From positions 1 through 14,657 of the forward strand of contig CAJMLD010000018.1 in assembly GCA_905214175.1 (NCBI GenBank): a stretch of DNA of 14,657 nucleotides, read 5' to 3'. The notes beneath the pieces were generated by a model. The model made no database searches. It was given only the letters and a program-made list of their open reading frames with translations, and had not been told where the DNA came from. Both the position numbers and the translations under genes were made by a program. Each line of letters opens with the position of its first letter. Positions within the stretch are counted from its first letter, which is position 1. This DNA is from an uncultured bacterium (lineage in GTDB: Bacteria > Actinomycetota > Coriobacteriia > Coriobacteriales > Atopobiaceae). Shown here piece after piece: positions 7,054-13,820 of this stretch.

Positions 7054-8553
7054 ATGCCAACAAGCGCACACCGCAGGAAGCTGAGGATTCTCTTCGCTTC
7101 CTCAGAGGCGGTGCCGTTCGCCAAGACCGGCGGCTTGGGTGACGTGGCGGGTTCCCTCCCACGCGCACTCAAGCATGCCGGTGCCAAGGCCGCCGTAATC
7201 ATGCCCAAGTACGGGACCATCCCCCAGGAGTACCGGGACCGCATGAAGCACATCGCGGACTTCTATGTGCCTCTGGCGTGGAGGAACGTCTACTGCGGCA
7301 TCGAGAAGCTCGAGCTCCAGGGTCTCGACTTCTACTTTGTGGACAACGAGGCCTACTTCAAGCGTGACGGTCTCTACGGGTACTTTGATGATGGCGAGCG
7401 CTTTGCCTTCTTTGCGAAGGCCATCTGCGAGGCCATCGTCAAGGTGCCCGAGCTCGCCTGCGACGTTCTGCACTGCAACGACTGGCAGACGGCGCTCTGC
7501 CCCGTCTTCCTCCGTGAGCTTTATCGCGGCGCGCCGCAGTGCAACGACGTGAAGACCGTTATGACGGTCCACAACATCAAGTTCCAGGGCCAGTACGGGG
7601 ACAAGATGCTCTCCGACGTCCTCGGCCTTGCCGACATCCCCGCCGCTCGTGACCAGCTCTACTGCGACAGGGACTCGATCAACTTCATGAAGGGCGGCCT
7701 GTGCTATGCGGACGCCCTCACTACCGTGAGCCCCAGCTATGCCTACGAGCTGCAGATGCCGTTCTACGGCGAGGGCCTCGACCCCATCTTCCGCAGGCGG
7801 TCCAACATTCTCACCGGCATCCTCAACGGCATCGACACGAGCATCTGGAACCCCAAGACCGACGGCATGATCACGGCAAACTACTCGGCCGACGACCTTG
7901 CCAACAAGGCCGAGTGCAAGCGCGCGCTCCAGGAGGAGCTTGGCCTGCGCCAGGATCCCACTCGCCCGCTTGTGGTGATGATCGGCCGCCTCACCAACCA
8001 GAAGGGCCTGGGCCTTGTCCGCTACGCCATGGACGGCATCATGCAGCGCGGCGTCCAAGTGGCCATCCTTGGCACTGGCGACGCGGACCAGGAGGAGGCG
8101 TTCCGCTACTTCGACCAGAAGTACGGCGACATGATGTGCGCCCGCATTGCCTTTGACAACGCGCTTTCGCACCGCATGTACGCTGGCGGTGACATCCTGC
8201 TCATGCCGTCCGAGTTCGAGCCCTGCGGTCTCTCTCAGATGATCGCTATGCGCTATGGCACCCTTCCCCTCGTGCGCGAGACGGGCGGCCTGCGCGACTC
8301 GGTGGTTCCGTACAACAAGTTCACCGGCGAGGGAACGGGCTTCCGCTTCTCCAACATGAACGCGGACGAGATGGCCGATACCCTCCTGGGGGCGTGCGAG
8401 ATCTTCTGGACGAACCAGGAGCTCTGGACTAAGCTCATGCTTCAGGCAATGGCGACGGACTTCAGCTGGCGCCGTGCCGCAAACGACTACATGGACATAT
8501 ACCACGGGCTTCACCCCGAGGTAATTCGGTACAACAAGAGAAGAGACAGGTAA
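7054..8553 (+). CDS. glgA: Glycogen synthase (ADP-glucose-specific, GT5)
   Basis: Adds glucose from ADP-glucose to the non-reducing ends of alpha-1,4-glucan in the cytoplasm. From the ATG at 7054 it has 499 residues (E. coli GlgA has 477). It shows the two Rossmann-like domains of the GT-B fold: the N-terminal motif FAKTGGLGDVAGSLPRAL with the ADP-glucose-binding Lys24, HCNDWQTAL, then the C-terminal GRLTNQKG with Arg312 and Lys317, and PSEFEPCGLSQMIAMRYG with catalytic Glu389 (equivalent to E. coli Glu377), followed by ETGGLRDSV. The GTG at 7045 would add three residues but sits in the ribosome binding site. The gene is tightly packed between glgD (11 nt) and the GH13-GH77 fusion (3 nt), so it is part of the same transcript. 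No truncation or missing key residue is seen. Confidence 0.96.
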   Translation: MPTSAHRRKLRILFASSEAVPFAKTGGLGDVAGSLPRALKHAGAKAAVIMPKYGTIPQEYRDRMKHIADFYVPLAWRNVYCGIEKLELQGLDFYFVDNEAYFKRDGLYGYFDDGERFAFFAKAICEAIVKVPELACDVLHCNDWQTALCPVFLRELYRGAPQCNDVKTVMTVHNIKFQGQYGDKMLSDVLGLADIPAARDQLYCDRDSINFMKGGLCYADALTTVSPSYAYELQMPFYGEGLDPIFRRRSNILTGILNGIDTSIWNPKTDGMITANYSADDLANKAECKRALQEELGLRQDPTRPLVVMIGRLTNQKGLGLVRYAMDGIMQRGVQVAILGTGDADQEEAFRYFDQKYGDMMCARIAFDNALSHRMYAGGDILLMPSEFEPCGLSQMIAMRYGTLPLVRETGGLRDSVVPYNKFTGEGTGFRFSNMNADEMADTLLGACEIFWTNQELWTKLMLQAMATDFSWRRAANDYMDIYHGLHPEVIRYNKRRDR

Positions 8554-8556
8554 GGC

Positions 8557-11500
8557 TTGAAGGCACGTCACGTAACCTCCGAGAGGGAGTACAGAAATCC
8601 CTTTGGCGCCGTCCGGTTGGGCGGCGCCGTTACTGTAGGCATTGACGTCTGGGACGATGAGGTGGTGTTCTGCACGCTTCGCACCTGGACGGATGGGGTG
8701 GGCGAGCGCCTGCTTGAGATGCATGGCGAGAAGCGCGGCGGCGTGACGCACTTCTCGGTCACCTTTACCCCGGACAAGACCGGCATCATCTGGTACAGCT
8801 TCGACATCGAGGCGTCGGATGGCGCCGTGTGGCGCTATGGCGCGCAGCCCGGTTGGACTACGGGCGAGGGCGCGTTTGCCTACGGCGACCCACCATCGTT
8901 CCAGATAACCGTTTACAAGCAGCGGGCAATCCAGCCCAACTGGTACCGGGGTGGCATTGTCTACCAGGTCTTTCCCGATCGCTTTGCCCGTGGGGCGGAT
9001 TGGCGTCATAGGGTTGACGTTGCCATGGAGCGCCCGCACATCGCAGGCCCCGGTCGCGCCGTTGTCGATGACTGGTCGACGCCGCCTACCTACGACAAGG
9101 ACGAGAACGGCCGCATCAGGCGATGGGACTTCTATGGCGGCACCCTCGAGGGCGTCCGCGAGAAGCTGCGGTACCTCAAAGACCTGGGCGTGACGGTCAT
9201 CTACCTCAACCCCATCTTCGAAGCGGCAAGCAACCACCGCTATGACACCGGTGACTACATGGCCATCGACCCCATGCTTGGCGACGAGGAGAGCTTCCGC
9301 CGCCTGTGCGTGGACGCCGAAGAGATGGGCATCTCCGTGATTCTGGATGGTGTGTTCAACCACACCGGCTGCGATTCTCGCTACTTCAACAAGTACGGGA
9401 ACTACCCGGACTCCGTTGGTGCCTACCAGAGCGCAGACTCGGTCTATCGTCCGTGGTACACCTTCCATGACGACGGGACCTACGACAGCTGGTGGGGCGT
9501 GGACGACCTTCCCGCCATTAATGAGACCGACCCTTCCTACCACGAGTTTATTTGTGGGCGCGAGGGCGTGGTGCGACGTTGGCTGCGTGACGGCGCCCGG
9601 GGCTGGCGCCTGGACGTGGCAGATGAGCTGCCGGATAGCTTCATCGCCGACATCAAACATGCGGTTCTCGCCGAGAAGCCCGACGGCCTTCTCATCGGCG
9701 AGGTGTGGGAGGACGCCAGCAACAAGACGGCCTACGGGTCCCTGCGCCAGTACTTCGAGGGCTCGGAGCTTGACGGCACCATGAACTACCCGCTGCGTGA
9801 GGGGCTTCTCGCCTTCATGCGAAACGAGATTGGTGCGCCGGAGCTTACAAGGCGCCTTGAGCAGTTGGGTGAGAACTACCCTGGCCAGGCGCTCTACAGC
9901 GAGCTCAACCTGCTGGGCAGCCACGACCGCGAGCGTCTCTTCACGATGCTTGGTGGCGCGCCCAACCCCGACACGCTCTCCGAATCCGAGCGCGCGTCGT
10001 ATCGCCTGGACCCCGGCCAGCGCAACCTTGCCAAGAGCCGCCTGTGGGCAATCACCCTCCTGCAGATGACCCTGCCGGGCGTTCCCTGCATCTACTACGG
10101 GGATGAGCGCGGCATGGAGGGCTTCCGCGATCCGTACAACCGCGCCGCGTATCCCTGGGGCGGTGGCGACAAGGACTGCTTTGACATCTACCGCAATGCC
10201 ATCGCCGTGCGCAAGACGCTCGACGTCCTGGTAGATGGCCGCTTCAACCCGTTCTCGGTGGGCGATGACGTGTTTGGCTTCTGGCGTCGGAGCCGCACCA
10301 AGAGCGATTGCGTCTGCGTGCTGGTGAACGCCAGCCTGAATGCCTCGCACACAGTTCGCGTGCCTATCGAGAGCGGCATGGAGGTCTCCGACGTTGTCTC
10401 TGGCCGCGACCCCAAGGTGTCGCAGGGCCAGGCAGAGGTCTTCCTGTGGCCGCTGGGCACGGCCGTGCTTCACTTCCATAGGCACGAGCGACTCCAGAAG
10501 CCGCTCGAGCGTGGTATGGGCGTGCTGTGCCACGTGACTTCGGTGCCCAACGACGGAAAACCGGGAACGCTGGGGGCGCCGGCGAAACGCTTCGTTGACT
10601 GGCTCGCCAGCTGCGGTCAGCGCTACTGGCAGGTGCTCCCCGTGAACCCCACGGATGAGTACGGCTCGCCCTATGCGGGACTGGCTGCCAACGCGGGCAA
10701 CGTTGCCCTGCTCGAGCGCGATTCCGAGGAGGTTCTCGCAGATGAGGCGCTCTTTGGCGACGGGCGCTTTGCGGAGTTCTGCGACGACAACGACTACTGG
10801 CTCACGCCGTACGCCACCTTCTGCGCGCTGAAGGACAAGTTTGACGACGCGCCGTGGCAGGCGTGGCCGGAGCAGTACCGCAGCTATTCGCCACGGCTGG
10901 CCGATGACCCGGAGCTTGCGCCGGGCATCGAGGTGGCGCGCAAGCTGCAGTTTGAGTTCCAGCGGGAGTGGAACGAGCTCCGCACGTACGCCAACAAGCG
11001 CGGCGTGCGCATCGTGGGCGACATGCCCATGTACGTCTCGGCAGACTCTGCGGACGTCTGGAGCGAGCCGGACATCTTTGACCTGGATGAGGACGGGCAT
11101 GCGGCCATGCAGGCCGGCGCACCTGCCGATCAACTCTCTGCCGGGGGCCAGCTGTGGGGCAACCCCACCTATGACTGGGACGTCCTGCGCTCCGATGGCT
11201 ACGACTGGTGGCTGCGCAGGCTCGGCCGCGCATTTAAGCTCTACGACTATGTACGCCTCGACCACTTCATTGGGTTCTCCTCGTACTACCAGATCGAGGC
11301 GGGCAAACCGGCCACCGAGGGTGCGTACGCCTTTGGGCCAGGCGCCAACCTCTTCCGCTCTGCCAACAAACTCTTTGGCGGTCTGCCGCTCATCGCCGAG
11401 GACCTGGGCAACATCACTCCGGCCGTGCGCGCGCTTATTGCCGAGACGGGCGTGCCTGGCATGAGCATCGTGCAGTTTGCCGACCAGGACGTTCGCAACG

Positions 11501-11835
11501 AGTTCACGCCCAACAGAGGGTCTGTGGTCTACACGGGTACGCATGACACCGAGACCCTCGTGGGCTGGTGTGCGCGCAGCTTTGCCGAGGGTGACCCCGC
11601 AAAGGCGGTCGAGGTGGCGCGTGACATCGAACGCCGCACCGTGGGCGTCGAGAACGACGTGGTGATCCTGCCACTGCAGGACGTGCTGCTTCTGGGCGAC
11701 GAGGCGCGCATGAACGTTCCGGGCGTGGCCGAGGGCAACTGGACGTGGCAGGCGGATGCCGCCGACGTGGATGCCGCGACCAGCTGGCTGCGCGAGCTGG
11801 CAGACGAGTCCGGGAGGGCCGTTGAGGAACGGTAG
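8557..11835 (+). CDS. malQ: GH13 neopullulanase-like amylase fused to GH77 4-alpha-glucanotransferase (MalQ)
   Basis: One uninterrupted 1092-codon protein with two complete enzymes. Residues 1-130 form a beta-sandwich of neopullulanase/maltogenic amylase type. The GH13 barrel follows with all four regions: DGVFNHTG (Asp264, Asn268, His269), GWRLDVAD (nucleophile Asp353), LLIGEVWED (acid Glu382) and LLGSHDRERL (Asp457). From about residue 651 (ERGMGVLCHVTSVP) to the end is a GH77 module with YVRLDHF (nucleophile Asp902), IAEDLGNITP (acid Glu948) and TGTHDTE (Asp997). GH77 enzymes usually have about 500 residues, and this module has about 440. The likely job is to trim and disproportionate phosphorylase limit dextrins and maltodextrins; GH13 members of this type can cut alpha-1,4 and often alpha-1,6 bonds, but specificity cannot be read here. 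The start is TTG, 3 nt after glgA, with AGG at 8548-8550; the N-terminal NPFGAV motif supports it. Last gene of the block. Confidence 0.9.
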   Translation: MKARHVTSEREYRNPFGAVRLGGAVTVGIDVWDDEVVFCTLRTWTDGVGERLLEMHGEKRGGVTHFSVTFTPDKTGIIWYSFDIEASDGAVWRYGAQPGWTTGEGAFAYGDPPSFQITVYKQRAIQPNWYRGGIVYQVFPDRFARGADWRHRVDVAMERPHIAGPGRAVVDDWSTPPTYDKDENGRIRRWDFYGGTLEGVREKLRYLKDLGVTVIYLNPIFEAASNHRYDTGDYMAIDPMLGDEESFRRLCVDAEEMGISVILDGVFNHTGCDSRYFNKYGNYPDSVGAYQSADSVYRPWYTFHDDGTYDSWWGVDDLPAINETDPSYHEFICGREGVVRRWLRDGARGWRLDVADELPDSFIADIKHAVLAEKPDGLLIGEVWEDASNKTAYGSLRQYFEGSELDGTMNYPLREGLLAFMRNEIGAPELTRRLEQLGENYPGQALYSELNLLGSHDRERLFTMLGGAPNPDTLSESERASYRLDPGQRNLAKSRLWAITLLQMTLPGVPCIYYGDERGMEGFRDPYNRAAYPWGGGDKDCFDIYRNAIAVRKTLDVLVDGRFNPFSVGDDVFGFWRRSRTKSDCVCVLVNASLNASHTVRVPIESGMEVSDVVSGRDPKVSQGQAEVFLWPLGTAVLHFHRHERLQKPLERGMGVLCHVTSVPNDGKPGTLGAPAKRFVDWLASCGQRYWQVLPVNPTDEYGSPYAGLAANAGNVALLERDSEEVLADEALFGDGRFAEFCDDNDYWLTPYATFCALKDKFDDAPWQAWPEQYRSYSPRLADDPELAPGIEVARKLQFEFQREWNELRTYANKRGVRIVGDMPMYVSADSADVWSEPDIFDLDEDGHAAMQAGAPADQLSAGGQLWGNPTYDWDVLRSDGYDWWLRRLGRAFKLYDYVRLDHFIGFSSYYQIEAGKPATEGAYAFGPGANLFRSANKLFGGLPLIAEDLGNITPAVRALIAETGVPGMSIVQFADQDVRNEFTPNRGSVVYTGTHDTETLVGWCARSFAEGDPAKAVEVARDIERRTVGVENDVVILPLQDVLLLGDEARMNVPGVAEGNWTWQADAADVDAATSWLRELADESGRAVEER
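8605..8628 (+). other. Strong hairpin near the 5' end of the fusion coding region
   Basis: The left arm GGCGCCGTCC (8605-8614) pairs with GGGCGGCGCC (8619-8628) around a GGTT tetraloop: ten pairs including one G-U. It lies about 48 nt inside the coding region, just after the TTG start region, and codes for GAVRLGGA. It is not followed by a T-run. It could slow early elongation or lower expression of this last gene, or be a by-product of Gly/Ala codons. Confidence 0.4.
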
Positions 11836-11881
11836 GGCTTCCTCTGCATGAGCAGCCTAGATGTTGTTCGAAATACTTGAT

Positions 11882-11927
11882 GGGCGCCTGGGGATGAACC
11901 CTCGGCGCCCTTTCTATTTTCTCTCTT
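11882..11927 (+). terminator. Intrinsic (rho-independent) terminator of the glycogen block
   Basis: GGGCGCC (11882-11888) pairs with GGCGCCC (11904-11910). After a single T/C mismatch the stem continues with GGGG (11890-11893) against CCCT (11899-11902), closing a 5-nt ATGAA loop. A T-rich run (TTTCTATTTTCTCTCTT, 11911-11927) follows at once. It lies 46 nt after the stop of the GH13-GH77 gene and separates the glycogen cluster from the choline genes. Confidence 0.9.
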
Positions 11928-11956
11928 ACGCATTTTTCACAGAGTTGAATGGTCAC

Positions 11957-11986
11957 TTAATAACTATGTAAGCGTTCAGTTATGAT
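11957..11986 (+). promoter_or_regulatory. Putative promoter of the choline-activation genes
   Basis: The spacer after the terminator is clearly AT-richer than its surroundings. The best sigma-70-type match is TTAATA (11957-11962), then 18 nt, then TATGAT (11981-11986), which would start transcription near 11993. A second possibility uses TATGTA (11965-11970) with TTGAAT (11945-11950), but the 14-nt spacing is too short. TGTAAGCGTTCA (11967-11978), a partial LacI-family-like half-dyad, lies between the proposed elements. Confidence 0.45.
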
Positions 11987-11987
11987 T

Positions 11988-12033
11988 GGCAGAGTCCTTT
12001 ACATGAACCAAACACTTGTCCAGAGGATCTGCC
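11988..12033 (+). promoter_or_regulatory. Possible leader hairpin covering the licC-licA ribosome binding site
   Basis: GGCAGA then TCC (11988-11993 and 11995-11997, one bulged G) can pair with GGATCTGCC (12025-12033), giving nine base pairs. The right arm contains the GGA of the Shine-Dalgarno sequence AGAGGA (12022-12027) and ends at the base before the ATG at 12034. The 27-nt loop could hold a protein or RNA contact. If transcription really starts near 11993, most of the left arm would be missing and the structure could not form. Confidence 0.35.
12022..12027 (+). promoter_or_regulatory. Ribosome binding site choosing the licC-licA start
   Basis: AGAGGA ends 6 nt before the ATG at 12034. 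The in-frame TTG at 12016 precedes this element and would extend the protein by six residues encoded across the ribosome binding site, so the ATG is preferred. Confidence 0.75.
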
Positions 12034-13797
12034 ATGGCACTTACACGAGAAGAGTTTGACATCCTAAGTTCGCTGGCCGTCAATGAGGCCGGCGTCCCTG
12101 CTGCATCCCCTGTGCTTGAGGGGCTTCGCAGCCTTGGCCTTGTCGCCGGTACCACCATCACCGAGCTTGGGCGCAAGGCGCTGGAGCCCTACCGCGTGGA
12201 GAACGCGGTCATCATGGCGGCGGGACTCTCATCTCGCTTTGTGCCCATCTCGTACTGGCGCCCCAAGGGACTTACGCGCGTGCACGGCGAGGTTCTCATC
12301 GAGCGACAGATTCGTCAGCTCCACGAGGCGGGAATCACGAACATCACGGTGGTCGTGGGCTATCGTGCGGACGAGTTTTCCTACCTTGCGGAGAAGTATG
12401 GCGTCCGTCTCGTGAAAAACGACCTCTACGCCGAGAGGAACAACAACTGGACTCTCTGGCTCGTTCGCGACCAGCTGAAGAACACCTACATCTGCTCGTC
12501 GGATGACTACTTTGTCAAGAACCCCTTCGAGACCTACGTCTACCGCGCGTACTACTCGGCGGTCTACATGGATGGTCCCACAGACGAGTGGTGCCTTGGC
12601 GTCGACAAGGACGACCGCATCACCTCCGTGACGGTGGGAGGCAAGGACGCGTGGTCCATGCTCGGACACGTCTACTTTGACCGGGCATTCTCCAACTCGT
12701 TCGTGCGCATCCTCGGCGACGTTGTGAGCGACCCGTCTTACGAGGAGCGCCACGCGGACGAACTCTGGGAGGCCATCTACATGCGGAACCTCGACCGCCT
12801 CTCGATGGACATGCGCCGTTACCCCAAGGGAGAGGTTCTCGAGTTTGACTCGGTCGACGACCTGGTCCAGTTTGATTCTGAGTTCCTGGCCTCGGTCGAC
12901 TGCCCCGCGCTCGACAACATCGTGGCGGTCCTCGGCTGCGATCGAACGCGGATACACGACTTCTACCCCATCAAGAACGGCCTTACCAACCTCACCTTCC
13001 ACTTTGCCGTGGGTGCAGACGAGTACGTCTATCGCCATCCCGGCATTGGTACCGAGAAGTTCATCAACCGTACGGCCGAGAGGGACGCGGATACGGTTGC
13101 TCACCAGCTGGGGATCGACCACACCTTCATCTACGAGGACGCCGAGAAGGGCTGGAAGATCTCTCGCTTTGTGCGCAGCGCAAGGAACGTGGATCCGCTC
13201 AACGCCGACGAGGTCTCTCGTGCCATGAGCCTCGCCCGCACCTTCCACGAGTCCGGCGCGCGCATTGACGCGTCGTTTGACTTCTACAAGGACGGCCTGG
13301 GTTACGAGAGCCTGCTCAAGGACCACGGGACCATTGACATCCCCGGCTACGATGAGCTGCGCGAGAAGGTCACCCGCCTGAACAACTACTGCGCCGCCGA
13401 CGAGGGCTTTTCTGCGTGCTTCTGCCACAACGACTACCTGCCGCTCAATTTCCTTATTGGCGAGGATGGCTCGATGAACGTGATCGACTGGGAGTTTGCC
13501 GGCATGGGCGACCCGGGCAACGACACGGCTACCTTCATCATCTGCTCCCAATACGACGAAGACCAGGCAAACGCTGCCATCGACGCCTACTTTGGACGCA
13601 GTGCCACCCCGGTCGAGCGTCGCCACTTCTGGGCGCGCGTGGTGCTTGGCGGTTGGTGCTGGTACGTCTGGGCGCTCGAGAAGGAAGCCGAGGGCGCTGG
13701 CGTGGGGGAGTGGCTCGACATCTACAAGAGCTACGCCGTCACCTACGTTGACAAGGTTCTCTCGTGGTACGAGAAGAACGACATCCTGGCTGCATAA
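12034..13797 (+). CDS. licC-licA: Phosphocholine cytidylyltransferase (LicC-type) fused to choline kinase (LicA-type), with winged-helix-like N-terminus
   Basis: A 587-residue cytoplasmic protein with three parts. Residues 1-55 (LTREEFDILSSLA, LEGLRSLGLVA, TELGRKALEPY) look like a small winged-helix domain. Residues 58 to about 290 are a nucleotidyltransferase with MAAGLSSRFVP (61-71) and Lys78, as in LicC, which makes CDP-choline from CTP and phosphocholine. From about residue 310 is an APH/choline-kinase fold with CHNDYLPLN (catalytic Asp467, Asn472) and VIDWEFAGMGD (metal-binding Asp485, Glu487), as in LicA. Kinase and cytidylyltransferase in one chain would carry choline through phosphocholine to CDP-choline. 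A LicB-like permease follows 23 nt downstream, which supports choline over another amino alcohol, though ethanolamine or a sugar phosphate cannot be excluded. Classical licA and licC are separate genes. No LicD transferase is in the window; it may lie beyond it. Confidence 0.85.
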   Translation: MALTREEFDILSSLAVNEAGVPAASPVLEGLRSLGLVAGTTITELGRKALEPYRVENAVIMAAGLSSRFVPISYWRPKGLTRVHGEVLIERQIRQLHEAGITNITVVVGYRADEFSYLAEKYGVRLVKNDLYAERNNNWTLWLVRDQLKNTYICSSDDYFVKNPFETYVYRAYYSAVYMDGPTDEWCLGVDKDDRITSVTVGGKDAWSMLGHVYFDRAFSNSFVRILGDVVSDPSYEERHADELWEAIYMRNLDRLSMDMRRYPKGEVLEFDSVDDLVQFDSEFLASVDCPALDNIVAVLGCDRTRIHDFYPIKNGLTNLTFHFAVGADEYVYRHPGIGTEKFINRTAERDADTVAHQLGIDHTFIYEDAEKGWKISRFVRSARNVDPLNADEVSRAMSLARTFHESGARIDASFDFYKDGLGYESLLKDHGTIDIPGYDELREKVTRLNNYCAADEGFSACFCHNDYLPLNFLIGEDGSMNVIDWEFAGMGDPGNDTATFIICSQYDEDQANAAIDAYFGRSATPVERRHFWARVVLGGWCWYVWALEKEAEGAGVGEWLDIYKSYAVTYVDKVLSWYEKNDILAA

Positions 13798-13820
13798 GTA
13801 GGCTTTGAGAGGGGTCAATC

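Noticed and set aside
7102..11544. A 1480-codon open frame on the minus strand opposite glgA and the GH13-GH77 gene
   Set aside because: It is antisense to two clearly identified enzymes, crosses their boundary, has no recognisable domain or ribosome binding site, and is explained by the near absence of TTA, CTA and TCA codons in the GC-rich sense genes. The same applies to minus-strand frames at 567-1937, 3083-4711, 4727-7168 and 12229-13818.
11712..11719. Another GAACGTTC copy
   Set aside because: It lies inside the GH77 coding region within the conserved text MNVPG, is single, and is not near a promoter.
8557..11835. Two separate genes joined by a sequencing error
   Set aside because: The frame is continuous with no stop or ribosome binding site near the junction at residue 645-655, and both modules are complete with all catalytic residues.
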